The notes: a model not told the origin generated them from the letters alone. 64,000 nucleotides of DNA from Dimorphilus gyrociliatus (GCA_904063045.1 CAJFCJ010000010.1:124001-188000); one strand, 5' to 3'. Positions 34,701-54,191 are shown, counted from the stretch's first letter. Numbers and translations are program-made.

Positions 34701-35346
34701 GCTGCTATTGACATATGAATAACTGAGTCGTGTCAATATGGTTAAGGTCCTCTTTATATAGATATCTAAGATAGCTATAAAAATTTCTAAAGTTGGGACA
34801 GCAATAATGGATTATATAAATATTCGAGCTCTTGAATTGTGATTTTATAAAATATGGTGAATATTTCTTTTCTATGGACCATGCTTTTCTTTGGATTATT
34901 GGTTATGACAAAGGAATTATTTTTGCAACACTCTACTAATCGATCAGCCTTGTTATCTTATTATTTACCTTCTTTGTTGGCTAGTTTAAAAACAACTTCG
35001 TCAATCGTTTGTCCTTTCTTTTCTACATCCTGTATAAAAATAAGGAATTAATACAATATGCAGATAATTGTTTGTTTTTTAATGACGTATTTATCGAATA
35101 TTGTAAAATATATTAAGGGAATATAAAAAGAAAAAGCTGAAAATTAAAACAAAGGGCTTTGCTTCGGGGTGCAATTATTATTGTAATAATCATTTGGAAA
35201 TAGTTTTTATTTACCTCTCGCAACCGTCTTTTAAGATCATCTATTGTTCCTTTAGTGCTTAAATTCCGATTTTTTAGAACCAAATTTAGCTCAGAAGCAT
35301 TTAATTCACAAAATTTCTTTTGTAAATTCCCCTCACCTACTGCCAT
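31775..35346 (-). CDS. SAFB: Scaffold-attachment-factor B / SLTM-like protein
   Basis: Nuclear DNA/RNA-binding protein. Exons 35346-35215, 35029-34969, 34541-34477, 34417-34387, 34095-33786, 33239-32940, 32640-32036, 31956-31775; 561 residues (human SAFB about 915). Domain order is that of the family: SAP domain at residues about 10-45 (LNLVLKNRNLSTKGTIDDLK), an acidic Glu/Asp/Lys-rich stretch, one RRM at about 203-280 (RSLWVSNLPTHARAADLKTL, AKVVMKKDKES), then about 200 residues of Arg/Glu-rich coiled coil (many RERE/ERER units), and a short Gly/Asn tail ending STNQRRY. A YY1-like CAAGATGGCAG overlaps the start codon and a near-perfect NRF1 site lies just upstream. Exon 3 has tandem acceptors 6 bases apart (ATAG/ATAAAG), both in frame. 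Confidence 0.9.
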
Positions 35347-35358
35347 CTTGGAGTGAAG

Positions 35359-35370
35359 TACGCATGCGCA
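35359..35370 (-). promoter_or_regulatory. NRF1-like site at SAFB start
   Basis: Read on the minus strand it is TGCGCATGCGTA, one mismatch from YGCGCAYGCGCR. It sits 13-24 bases upstream of the SAFB start codon. The same element type occurs at 2938-2949. Confidence 0.55.
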
Positions 35371-36014
35371 TCGAGAGAATTTTATAGTCTAAAAACCGGT
35401 CAAATTTGGCATGTTCTAATGTGAGTTGAAAAACTCCTATATATATTTTTTGTTTTAATGCTTAATAGCTTTTGACCTGTATAAACCATATCTTGAGCAT
35501 AATAAAAATAAAAAAAAATAAGCATGTGCAAAATAAGAATAATATTTGAAATAATATACAGAACATCCATTAGCTCAATTTTCGCTTTCTTCAACTAGAT
35601 TAGAGTACGAAAATTAAGAGAAATAATGGAATGGCTTTAATCTATGCATAATTAATTTCATTTAAATTTAAATATTAATCTGATAACAAATTAGTTTGAT
35701 TTCTTCTAAAAAATGAATTCTGGTACTTCTCAAAGAATTTGTTTTTGCCTCTATTAAAATAAAATTTATATATTGCTAGTAAAATTCAACATTTTTTACT
35801 GATTAGATGAAGAGTGGCAATTTTTGGGCGTGGTAAAGAAGTTTTTTTTCTTCGACTGATATAAACCGGTGATCAACCGGTTGCTTGAAGAAATCCACGA
35901 AATAGATTACACATCGTGAATAATAACGTGGCAAATCGCTCAATATATAAGTCCAATCTTCACCAACTACTTATATTTATTTTCTCTTTCGCATCGAACT
36001 ACATTGCTTGAAAT
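35371..36014. promoter_or_regulatory. Divergent region, SAFB / GFPT
   Basis: Spacer between SAFB (minus) and GFPT (plus). Direct repeats of ACCGGT-type sequence occur at about 35866-35880 (ATAAACCGGTGATCAACCGGTTG). No TATA box is clear. Confidence 0.4.
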
Positions 36015-41992
<5,978 letters not shown>

Positions 41993-44089
41993 AATATTCT
42001 TAGGTCAGTTTAATTTGAACTAAGATTTTGAATGCCTTTAACAATAATATTTTTAACACTGTTTCTACTCTTATCACAAAATAATTACTCATTACATATT
42101 CAACATTATTTACATGATTCTAATACGCCAGGCAGAAATGCATGGAATACTTTGCTTCATTGTAAATGAACGAGCACTAGATGGCGTTAAATAGATTATT
42201 AGTTGATTTAATTACTTTTAGATTAAAGAGAATAACATTCATAAACAATACACACAAAATTCTTGAAATATAATTAATCAGTTTGTTAATTTTATTTCAA
42301 CAGGTTGACAAACCCAGAGGACTGCTGAAGGTGTACTCAACCAATCATACTTAATTTCTTCGATTTTCTTTGGGAACAAAATATCGGTACTTTCGGAAAT
42401 TAGTCCTAATAATTCAAATATGTTTGCTTTTAAAAAATCTGTATATGAAAACCAATGTGAATAAATTTATTCATGAAAACAATATAAATAAAATTATTGT
42501 CCGTCAAAATATGTGGCTTAAAACACAACTATTGGGAAAAAAATGAATGGGAATATACACAAAATACAAATTTTTAAATATTCACTTAATTGTCAATTCA
42601 ATATTTTATGAACAATTTGTTTATGACTGTGTCTGCTAAATAACAAATCATTTGTAGAACTACAGTATATATACTCCAATATACAGTACATACAGTATTA
42701 GAATTTTAAAATATATAATACTCATCTTTATTGAATACTAGTAATGTTTAATGCCCACCTTCTCTCCTCATTTCTTTGATGGTGTTTATTATTTTCTATA
42801 TTTATAAAAATAGAATTGATATAGAAAGATTTTCTTTAATCCCTACGTTTAGGTACAAAAAAATGACCATTTCAAATTAGCTTCATGGTGATTTCATTAA
42901 AGAGAACATAAAAGTTGATTGAGATTGAAGAACAGAGCGAATTATACGTATAATTAACTTCAATAGACTGATACACTTCATATAATCAGCAACACTTTGA
43001 ATTTGGATATTTCCTTTGTTATTTGTGTAGAAAATACTTAGTAATTAATTTTCAACTAAAATGACTAAGGTATTTGTATACGAAGGTAAAAATCCAATTT
43101 GTTATCTAGTGCGAAAGAAATCTCTATAGATCTATATATTTCTGTTATATCTTTCTTTTTTTCTCTACCCACATAGATACAGTAGTAATTAAATGTATAA
43201 ACATTTATCGAACGAAAAACTATAATTAAGTTACGGAAAATAAGGATGAAAGCTGAAAAGAAAGAGAGAGGAAAGAGCAAGGGTAAATTCCTTATTCTTT
43301 CAACCTCTAGAAATAAAGACATAGTATGTACTTTGAAATTTCTGTTACCTAAGCAAAAAAGAGAGAGAACTTAAAAAGTTTTATGCGTCTTGCTTTCTTT
43401 TTTGTAATACTATTTTGTATTCCAGCGACTTTGCGAACTGCAGAGTGACTCTTTCAGTACATTTATTAAATTACACAAGTCAATTTATGTTACTTAATAA
43501 TCTAAACATACTTGTTTACATATAGACAAAATTTTACACAGTTGCTTAAGAGAAAAAGAAGATAGAAGGCAAAAAGATACGAGATTAAAGAAGGAAATAA
43601 TCGTACATTCCGTGTCGAAATAAGATAAGATCTTGTTACATTTACATCTTGTTTTTCTTTTGTACTATTCAACTGTTTTCCTCCCACATAGAAACTACTT
43701 TGATAGTTAATCAATGAGTAGGCTGCGTGAACATATTTTTGGTTTCGCTAATTAAGACTGTTGCAATATGGCTCTGCCAGGAAGGAATTACTTTTAAAAG
43801 ATTTCTTTATAGCGTGTCATTTTTAATGTTGTCCAACTGAAGAAAAAGAATTCTTTGAAAATGTTTACTTCCTATTATTATTAATTCTTATTTTCAAGCG
43901 GTGATTTATTGATTTGCAAATAGGCTTATACTCTGGAAAAGGTGGCGTAACGAGAGGGGGGGTGGTCTAAGGGGAGGAGCTATTTTGATTGAACGTTATA
44001 AATCATTAAATTGTACAAATAGTATCAACGTCATCCGAAATTGTGTTAAAAATACAGCTTTGCGTTAGCTAAATGGACTAGGTCGGCAC
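41993..44089. other. Intergenic, GFPT to PP1-like gene
   Basis: About 2.1 kb, AT-rich. It holds the GFPT 3' UTR, an AGATGGCG copy at 42179-42186 and several short TACAGTATA tracts near 42660-42700. No gene recognised on either strand. Confidence 0.55.
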
Positions 44090-44128
44090 TATATAAATAG
44101 TGTCTCTACCTGGATCATAGATGGCGCA
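44090..44128 (+). promoter_or_regulatory. TATA box with AGATGGCG at predicted start site
   Basis: TATATAAATAG at 44090-44100 is followed about 30 bases later by TAGATGGCGCAC (44118-44129). If the TATA box is used, the recurrent element lies at the transcription start. The PP1-like start codon is about 200 bases downstream. Confidence 0.5.
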
Positions 44129-44327
44129 CTGAGAGAAAAAAAATAGAATAAAAAGCTCACCGTCAACAGATGACGCGAAACCTCGTTGCCAGGCGACAGG
44201 GATGCATTATACATTTTTCCGACGACATCATTAAAGTCCATATACACAAAGAAGGATAGTTAGTATGAAAGTTTAGCTTGGACAATAGTATTAATCCGCA
44301 ATAGAGAGCTAATTAAGGATTATAATT

Positions 44328-46876
44328 ATGACGAATCATCAAATTGAACCGGACGTTGGGGCTATAATCGATCAATTGTTATCAGTGAAAGAAAGCCCGG
44401 GAAAACAGGTGCGACCGGAAATAAATTGATTTTTTTCTAATTCATTAATCAGTAACATTCATAAAAATTTATATCAATCTTAAATCTAGGTTCAGTTACC
44501 CGAAACTCATATAAGATGGTTATGTTCTGCCTCCAGAGAAATATTTTTAAGTCAGCCAATGCTTTTGGACCTATCCGTTCCTATAGTTATTTGTGGAGAT
44601 ATCCATGGACAGTATGATGATTTAATTAAGCACTTTGATAAGTGTGGTTATCCGCCCAAAACTAATTACCTTTTTCTAGGCGATTACGTTGACAGGTATG
44701 TACAACTTTTGATTACTCTTCTAAATATCAACCATACAACTTCTTTACTTGTCCCAAAAATCTATTTCCTTTATTTTCTTTCTCTTTTTTTTCTTATACA
44801 ATCTTTATCGATAAAAAAAAGTATGAAAACTCTTCAAAAAGATAATTAGGCCTATAGGCGAAAGATAACATATACCTAATATATGAATAGTTAAAGCTTT
44901 ACAGCTTGGTTCGTTGTTAAGATAGGAATTAGTAAGGGAAAAAAAGGGAAGCAGATGAAGACAGAGAGGGAGAAGAGAAAAGCAGCCGGTATTGTTTTCT
45001 CTCTTATTGAACTACGTTCATAGAGTGCAGTCCAAACACTTTAGTAATAAGGCTAATTTACATTAATCAACCATTAAATTTGAGCTGATCTATTCATAGC
45101 TTATTTTATAATTTGACATATTAAAGATAAAATACCATGAAAGATGGGATTTTTTTAATTAATATAAAAAAATCCTTTTCTTTCTAAGAGAAATTCCATT
45201 GTAGTGAAGAGAAAATAGATGTTTTTCATTAAGGGAATATTAATTCAGGTAAACGAAACCTGAATGAGCGTTTAATTAATCCATCAAAGATTGAAATTGG
45301 ATCGTTTTCTTTTCCTTGTCATATAAAATTAAGTTTTGTGCAGGAAAATTGTATCCAATTCAGGTAAATTTTATAGACGATAATTGCTATTTTGACGTCA
45401 TAGGGTAAACGAAGTAAACATAGTCACGTGATGGTATTTTTGACAACAGCTTTTACTATAGATTACGTGCGTAGATAGACAATGGAATTGAAAAAAATAT
45501 GCATATATTTCAATTTTTATTTTCCGGTTTAATCATAACAATCGATTTAGTTGGTTTCGAATATCTCTCTTAATACATATTTTTATATTTTACAGAGGTA
45601 AACGTTCGCTAGAAACGATTTGTCTAGTCTTAGCCTATAAAATCAAATATCCCGACAATTTCTTCCTGCTGCGAGGCAATCACGAATGTGCAAGTATTAA
45701 CAGGTACATTAAATTTGAAATATTACTTTTGCATATGCAAATATTAAGACGATGTAGGTTATATTCTCTCTTTACTTTTTAATGGAAAAAAAAACCTTTC
45801 ACATATTTCTCTATTGCGTTTAACGTCCGTAGAATAACAATAAAAAACACTCTCCCGATAAAGGAGAGGAGAAGGGAATAGAGTACTTTTTAATCGATTT
45901 AAAAAGAATTAAAGATCTTCCAAAAGATATTTAGTTTTTATGACAAGTGGCGTCTGGTGCAAATGATCCATTTCCATTATCTTGTCTAGTGGAGAATTGT
46001 CTAATATAGAACTTGATTTTCTATCAGTTACAGTTGTAGAAGCTAACGAGAAGCTTTACGGAATTTGATTTGTCCTAAACATACACTTTCGAGTAACTTT
46101 AAACTGTTTTCATACAACTAATCCTATTTAATTTACCACTCAGAATTTATGGTTTTTACGACGAGTGCAAGAGACGTTACAATATTAAGTTATGGAAGAC
46201 TTTTACTGACTGCTTCAATGCTTTACCCATAGCCGCTCTCATTGAGGGTGCTATATTCTGCTGCCATGGTGGCCTTTCTCCAGATCTCTTCGAATTAACT
46301 CAATTAAATAGTATAAATCGTCCTCTTGACGTTCCCGATCATGGACTAGTTTGCGACTTACTCTGGTCAGATCCGGATGAAGACATTACAGGTTGGGGAG
46401 AAAACGATCGAGGCGTTTCCTATACATTTGGTGGAGACGTTGTTAGATCATTTCTAAAGAAGCAAGAATGTTCGCTGATAGTTAGAGCTCATCAAGTTGT
46501 TGAGGATGGATATCAATTCTTTCAAAAGAGGAAGGTAATTATAAAATTAAAAAAAGATAGTTTGTTGTCACGCAGTAGAAGCAGAGCCATCTACTGTGTA
46601 AATTTTTTTAACAATAAGATATTACATTTAATGGCTTTTCTAACCTTCCCTTAAGCTTGTAACGCTCTTTTCCGCTCCTAATTACTGCGGGGAGTTTGAT
46701 AATGCAGGAGCCGCAATGGTTGTCGACGAAGACTTAACATGCTCGTTTCGTATAATTCCGGTAAGAAATACAACCGAAAATATAACCTTAATATTCTGTT
46801 TTTTCTTCTTTTTTTTAAAATACTTTAGCCTTTTACATCAACAAAATCAGTTGATAAAAAGAAAGGAAAATCTTAA
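44328..46876 (+). CDS. PP1-family Ser/Thr phosphatase, divergent
   Basis: Metal-dependent phosphoprotein phosphatase catalytic subunit. Exons 44328-44408, 44490-44695, 45596-45703, 46144-46534, 46656-46760, 46829-46876; 312 residues. Catalytic motifs are complete: [62 protein letters not shown]. The core from [14 protein letters not shown] to [11 protein letters not shown] is almost identical to PP1. The N-terminus and some surface helices differ ([27 protein letters not shown]). It lacks the PP1 C-terminal TPPR tail that CDKs phosphorylate and ends in KKKGKS. The hydrophobic residues that bind RVxF regulators are largely kept (LTCSFRI). A lineage-specific PP1 copy, perhaps tissue-restricted like the insect testis PP1 copies, is likely. 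Confidence 0.9.
44696..45595 (+). other. Second intron of the PP1-like gene
   Basis: 900 bases, AT-rich. Contains AGTCACGTGATGG (E-box at about 45425-45430) and a TAGGCCTA palindrome at 44847-44854. No coding signal. Confidence 0.55.
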
Positions 46877-47587
46877 AGCCCCTTCGGTATCTCCATCATC
46901 AATCCATCTATCATTTCATTCATCTTTTCATCCTTCCGAGAAAACAACGCTGTTATTTGCTAAAAAGGAATTAAAATCAGATATGACAAGTAAAAAGTAT
47001 AAAAATGGGGTTTTATAATCAAAAAACATGTTTAAAAAAATGGAAAAAAAAAACACATATTCACTGCAGACTTAAAAACAATTGAAAATTAAGAAGCACT
47101 CACTTTGTATAAGAGTTAAAATGATATGTTCAAAAATTTACTTATTATCAAATTATATATATTTGTAGTATATAACACATATCCATATAACACACTTCTA
47201 TGTGTATTTAGATGATATTTATATTTAATATTTGTCTTATTATGAAGTATTTATACTCGACAAAATAGGCGTATGAATAGTGCCAAAAGAATTATGTACA
47301 TACATGTGAGTTTTCCTTTTTTTCTTTCTTTCTCTCTATCTCTCTGTCATTCTCTCTATCTGAATTGTATCTCTTTGCAACGAAAACAAAAATGTTAACA
47401 CATAATAAAGTAAACTAATCGAATCAGGGAAAATCGAAAAATTGATTATATAGGAAAAATCCTGGATTAAAAACTTACGCTAGTTGTTAAAGAAAAAGAA
47501 CTGTCAAATATATAGAGATGATCACTCATTAGTATGTAAATAATTGATTATTTATCAAAGCTATTTGCATATTAATATAAAAGTAGA

Positions 47588-47619
<32 letters not shown>

Positions 47620-48305
47620 AACTATAAAACTCGTAACCTTTAAAAGGAGGACAGAGTACGAAAATATATACTTCCTTTTTTTTCGTCCTCTTCCTCCTCC
47701 TCCTCACATACTATATACCTAGGTAATGATATTTCCGAATGGAAATCTTAACTAGAATAAGGCAGAAAAAATTTGTAATCTGCATTAATTACTTCTTTAA
47801 CTTGCTTAGTTTTTTTTTGTTCTAATTGTATTCCATGATTTGATTTTTAATGCTTTCCCATAAAACTCTATGGGTCATTTTTTTCATGTCGTTCGCTTGT
47901 TTATTTGTATATTTCAATTATAAACGAAAGTACAATGATAATTACGATTGTGATCTGTTTGTTTTTTAATTTTTTGATTTTTATGTTTCGATTTTCAATT
48001 TCTTTTCTCTTTCGTTTTGCCTTTGATTTGTAGATTTTCATTTCTTGTCTTGTTTTACTTTCAAGTAAATTGTATATTTATTTTGTTTATTTGAAATACA
48101 GATGGCGCAGAGATATATTTCTTGTATATTTTATATAATAAAGAGGGAGAAGAGCGCTGACGCTTTCTTCATTGAGGCGCTAATCAGCGAAAATCCGATT
48201 TATTCGATAAGAGGCGCTTCGAGATGTTGGCGAGCGCCAACGTAAATAAATAAACATTCCAAAGCCGTTCCGCAATTTGTCAGCATCTATTGCGGTAGCC
48301 TAACC
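46877..48305. other. PP1-like 3' UTR and GPCR upstream region
   Basis: AT-rich with a TA tract at about 47590-47621. The GPCR-proximal part (from about 48090) is GC-richer and carries CAGATGGCGCAG at 48099-48110, about 200 bases before the GPCR start. Confidence 0.55.
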
Positions 48306-50718
48306 ATGGAAAAGTTGTTGTGTAAAGCCCTAGGTGTGCTGCTAACTCGACGGGGCCAACTCGCTAATTTATCTCTTCTGAACCTCTTCGAACAGAACTT
48401 TGTTAAGAGCTGCCGTAATTCTTCGGTAATTGAAGAGGAAACAACCGGAAACGAAAATGAAAATCCTGTTTGGAATTCGAAAATTTTTGTCATTCCCATA
48501 GTGTTTGGATTAATTGTATTAATTGGAGCAATTGGTAATGTTCTCGTATTTGTTGCGGTGTGGAAGAGAGCCCTTAGAACCACGACCAACTTTTTTATTG
48601 TTAATTTAGCAGTTGCTGATCTGCTTTTCCTCTTATTCTGTGCACCTTTTCATGCAGTCATCTATACGGACCAGGCGTGGTTCTTTGGCGAAATTGCTTG
48701 TAAATTGGTCCATTTACTCCAATACTCTTCCATGCTTGCCAGTGCTTGGACATTGGTGGCAATGTCAGCAGATAGATATTTCTCATTGATGAAACGTTTT
48801 AAAGTGATATACGATATTAGCCGTTCTAACGCCGCATCCTTTATCAATTAACTCTTAATTGTCTCATTACTGAAAGAAGTAAAAACTTTTCTTCTATTTG
48901 ATAAGTTTTAATGATCAAAAGTTTCTTTCTATCTAATTTTTTTTCTCTACTTTTCACTCGAATTCTAAAGAGAATTTTTGAATTAACAACCTAATAGGAA
49001 GCGTTTTTTTCGTTTTCCTTTAAATCTACAGGAAGTGCTAGTAGATTTACAGCTATAATATGAGTTTTTAATTTCCTGTAAAGAGAAAATCCCTTAACCT
49101 AATTCCCTATTTATTCATTGTAATAAGATTAAACTAGGTTAAGAATTAGCTATAACTATAAGAGACCCAATATTTTTTCTCTAAGAAAAAGTATTAGCTT
49201 ATTTTTTCATAAAAGAAAAAAAAATCTATTTTTAGATACGATTTTTTTCTCATTTTTATGATATTTGTGTGTATATTTTTCAAGATAGAACCGATAGATT
49301 TATTCATAATTTTGCTTTCATTCCATTGAGCATTATGCATTAGAACTGGTTAATTAATGTGATCATTTCCGAAAGAAAAAGCAATATAAATACGTGCTTA
49401 GCACTTATCAATATGAATTATGAGCCGAACAGATCCCAAATAGTTACGAACTAATAATAAAATAATGAAAAGCTTTTCTCTACTATTAGCCAACGTACTC
49501 CACTTAGAACAAGAGGCTATACAGATTTCCCAAGAATTCTTGAAAAAAATTCCACTTTTTTTTCTTTTCACCCTTCCTTTGTTATGTACTTTAAAAGAAA
49601 ATGCAAAAGAGTGTATGTAGGAGAGAGAGAGAGAGAGAGAGAGAGAGGAAGAGAGATGAATTTTTCTCACTTCAAATTACTATTATTTCTCCTATGAAGA
49701 AGAGCAATAGTACACTTGTATAGTTTATACTTTTAAGTGATTTTAATTATATGAAACTCCAGTAGGAAGGGTTAATATATACCATTCTAGAACTGATAAA
49801 GATAAATGAACTAAACTTAGATGAATAACATTCTCTGGTTAGAATTACAAACTCCCAAAAACTCTTTAATACTAGATCTAATTATTCCAAGAGAAAAACT
49901 TCTCTTCTTACTTTCTTGTTTAGTTGTCTTCTCTTTTTTTCTCTTCTATACAAACTATTCTAACATTTTATTTAATAGTTTATGTAAAGACAAAAGTTAC
50001 AAAATGGCTTATATTGTATATCCTTACTATTGCGTAAACACTCTTGAACACGTGCTTTACATAATAGAAAGCGAAAATAGCTTTACTAATTAGTGTTGCT
50101 ATTTGGATAGCAGCTTTACTCTTTGCTATTCCGTGGCCAATAGTTTATACTGTAAGAAGTTACGAAGGAGCTGAAGTTTGCAGTGACGCTTTTGATTCAA
50201 TAGAGAAGAGAGCCTCAACATTTATTTTACTTTTCATATTTGGTTATGTTATACCTCTTGCAGCTATAGCCGTATTTTCGTATCTACTCGTAAGAAGTTT
50301 ATGGAGCGTGCCGAAGACGCAGAATGGTAATACTGCAAAAAAGAAGGTCACTCGTCTAATTATTTCAGTTGTCTTAGCGTTTGCCACTTGTTGGCTACCT
50401 ACCCATTTGTTCTCCTTATATGTTAACTTGAGAAACTTATTATCTTCGCGTCCCTTCCGTTTTACAACCACAATATTTGTCTTACGTCAATGTAGTCACG
50501 TTATATCTTACGCCAATTCGGCAATTAATCCCGTGCTGTACGCTCTATTATCTAGGCACTTTCGTCTGGCCTTTAAGAGGGCGTTAAGATGTAGGAATAG
50601 AGGTAGTAGAACTGGTGGTCGAGGTTTAATGGCGTCTCAACCATTACCATTTCACGTACGGCTACAAAATATTCGCTGTCAAATAGGCGTCGGTAAAAGA
50701 GTCAATCATAGCGTTTAA
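48306..50718 (+). CDS. Rhodopsin-family peptide receptor, galanin/AstA-like
   Basis: Seven-helix G-protein-coupled receptor, plasma membrane. Two coding exons are proposed, 48306-48803 (TM1-TM3 to the DRY motif) and 50068-50718 (TM4 to the C-terminus); about 382 residues. Seen: N-glycosylation site NSS in the N-terminus; GNVLVFVAVWKR (TM1); NLAVADLLFLLFCAPFHA (TM2); the conserved TM3 cysteine in ACKLVHLLQYSSMLAS; SADRYF (DRY); FGYVIPLAAIAVFSY (TM5); KKKVTRLIISVVLAFATCWL (TM6, CWLP); NSAINPVLYALLS (TM7, NPxxY). The FCAPFHAVIY and ML.S...LVAMS patterns are closest to galanin and allatostatin-A receptors. The splice junction is uncertain: the donor AAA|GTGATA is weak and the resulting second intracellular loop is about five residues short, so a small exon may be missing. 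Confidence 0.85.
48804..50067 (+). other. Intron of the GPCR gene with GA repeat
   Basis: 1.26 kb, AT-rich, including a (GA)13 run at 49621-49646. No second coding exon was recognised inside. Confidence 0.5.
49621..49646. repeat. (GA)13 microsatellite
   Basis: Perfect GA run of 26 bases in the presumed GPCR intron. Confidence 0.95.
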
Positions 50719-53700
50719 ATCAATTTATAATTAAATAAATTCTCTCAGTTAGGCTAATTTATTTAAAGAATGATTAGTTATCGTGATAGATCGGCGGAAT
50801 ATATATATATATATACGGTATATATAGTATATACTGTATAGATATCAATTATTTATTATAAAAAGGTTGTAAGTAAGATCTTGTTTCCTAAAAATGACTA
50901 ATTCCATTAATCTGAGTTTAAATCTAAAAAAAAAGAAAAAGAAAGGAAAAGAAAAGGTTGAAAAGTCAATAATACAATAATTTATATTCTATTTCATCTG
51001 ATTTTTCCCATTTAGATGAAATTTGAAAAGCAATATTTAAAAAAAGAGGATATTTTACATAATTTATTAAATTTTCATTATTAGTATAATATAAATTCTC
51101 CCACTACCCGTTACAAGATTTTCCGCCTACTTATTCCTAATCAACGTCATGTGAGTTGAGGAATTTGCTGTCGTCCAACCCCTTTTCACATGACAGCCGC
51201 AATTTTTTTACTCCTCCAGAATGGCAGCGTTCCTTTTTCCCAGTAGCAAATTCAGCACTTTGGCTTCCTTTTAATCAATTCTATTCTTTATTTATTCTTT
51301 TGTAAACTTTCATAAAGGTGATTGGAAGTGATCATTCCTAATCTTTACAAACCAAAGAATAGTACCATTGTAAATATTTTTAATATCATTATTTGTATAT
51401 GTAACTTTAAAAATATATCAGTATTACGTAATATTTTGAAATCTTTATCTTTATTTCCAAAACTGTTTCTTGATATAGTAAAACTATTGAAAAAAAATAT
51501 ATATAGCGACCTCGGGTGAGAAAACGCAAATTTAGTGTTTTTTCCTATTTATTTAACATTTCACAACGGGTGGTTAAGTGCGAAGCTGTTTGTTTTTACG
51601 ATGCAAAAGTCTTAAGTCAAGTACAAATTTCTAAAGACCTTTAAAACAATTCGTTGGTCGATTAAAGGTCAAGAATTTTTTTTTACTAAGTTTCCCTTAG
51701 CCAGCTAGCTTTTTCTTTTCTATTTGAAACAAAAAGGTGCTGAAGCTTGAAAAGATTAGAATAATATTAAAATTTCATTATCGTTGAATTATTTATCGAA
51801 AATGTTTACATAAAGAAGGAAATTTTTTACATTTTTCTTTAGTTATTAGATTCCATCTGTTATTAATTTATTTCCTTTTTTTATATGTTTCTTTAATATT
51901 CTGTTGATTTCGAACTATGCAATATATTTCTTCCAAAAATAAACGCTATAGAAAAAAGATCCAATCTATAGGAAAAAGTTTTTATGGGCGTAACTTTTTA
52001 ACAACTCGTTAATAAACTTATGCAGAGAGAGAGAGACAGAAGAGGGGAAGAGAGGGAATAGTGATTGATTCATAAGAATTATAGTAATAACAAACCACAC
52101 TTGCTGATTGCTGATCTTTAGTTGTAATAATAACTTTGTAGCAAAACTTTCACAATGTATACAGAGTATCGTATACACTATTGAGGCTATATATATACCT
52201 TTATATTGTAAATAGTCTTCTATATAAGTATGTAAGACTATTCATGACTCTCTAATAATCATAGAAAAATTCTTATTGTTAATAGACCTTTAATCGTTAA
52301 GATTTTTCATTTCATCACGAATGATACACTCTCAAAAGCTAACAAAAAAACTGAAATAGTATATATATATTGTAGATTTCATCTACTTTTCATGCAGAAC
52401 AGATTCTCTTCCTTATCTTCTTCGCCATTTTCTGCCTCCTTGCGTACAGAATTATCATATTTACAAAATTTGATTTTCAAAAGAGACGCTTTGCTAAAGA
52501 GAAAACTAATAATCAGTTTTTGGAAACAAAGGCGGTAAATCAATAATTATTGATTGGTTCTTTGAAATGAAACCTCAAAAAAAGGGTCAAAATATATATT
52601 TAATATATCTATTAAATATATATATATATTGCATGTAAAATACATTAAAATAACTTTGTATATTATTCATATCTAGGACAAAAAATAGAGGAATATACAG
52701 TATGTCTTCCGCTAACCTATAACAACTTATATTTCCTTCTATGATTTCATTTAAATAAGAGATTTATAGTTTCAAGTATTTAAACATATTTCCCGATATA
52801 TCAAACTTTCATCTTTTTTCATAAACTAGATATTGTTAAGGAGCTAAAATTCTAACTAAATGAAATCATAATACTACTATTCATTATTAAAATAGAATGG
52901 TATTTTTAGTGATGAAATTATTGGAAATGTCAACATCATGGAAAGAGAATGCTAACTCTATATGATAAGGGTTAACTATTCGTGATCTTTAGAGAAGAAA
53001 CACAACAATATATAGATAGATAGTATATATATTTTATTGATATTCGTACAATATATGTATATTATTATGGATTATCCCTATCATTTCAACACTCTTAACT
53101 CCATATAAGATTGCATTTATTTCTAAATATCACATATTCGTTTCTTCTATTTATTGAACGATTGTATAAATTTTCGAGTTAACTTTCAGAAGAGAAATAG
53201 GAATTGAATAGTTAAAAAAATCTATTAACGGACGACAGATGAGAAGTTTTAATAAACTGTAAACAAACTTATCTAATCACGTTCTCAGCTTCTAGAAATG
53301 TTCTCAAAGAGGCCATCTACGATTCCTTCACCTTAAATATCAAGTACACTTTTTTGTATACAAGGAAAGAATTTGTTATATTCACATGAACAAATAATAT
53401 CGTCTATGAGAATTTCATTATCCAATATGAAAATAAAAAAAACGTTACATTTTCAAGATAATCTGCTTAACTTCTGTGATAATTAATACTCATATATAAA
53501 TTTATATACTTAATGTATTAGGATTGTAAAGATCTTGATGAAAAAACCTGAAAAAGACACTCCCTCCGAACGATTTAACTTTTAAAATATAAACCTTTTC
53601 ACTATAACTTTCATCTATTCAAATGCCGATAAATTATTGTCAATCATTCTAACAGTTTCTTTTAGGTGAAGTAAAAGTCAAATCGAAAGTAATTTAACAT

Positions 53701-54146
53701 ATAAAACTTATATTACTTAACCTATATTCGATTATATTGATATGAAAGTTGTAAAGATAATTGGGCCTAATTTTGGAACTATATATAAATTAATATATTA
53801 TACATTCTCTTAGCTATTGTTTCCTGTTTTAACAGTCTTTAATACAGGATGTTAAATGTTGTAGCATATTCGAAATGGTTAAAATTTATTTGTTATTTGT
53901 TTTTAAAAAAAAAAATAATGAATAAAAATTCATCTGTAATAAAGAATTGAAATATACAGAAATACATCAAACGTTTTGCCGATGAAATCTGTAATCGGAT
54001 ATGCGTCATCTCATAAGCATAAACTTTTTATAAAAACGTCGTCGAAATAAGATTTATTCGTATCAGATAATATACAAATATATGAATAATTCACTTGGAA
54101 AAAATTGCTTTTCTAGAAGAAATTATACATTTGATAGAAGAACTAG

Positions 54147-54191
<45 letters not shown>

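Noticed and set aside
43065-43714. Minus-strand frames of 70-85 codons between GFPT and the PP1-like gene
   Set aside because: Composition follows the local AT bias; no motif, no flanking splice sites, no continuation.
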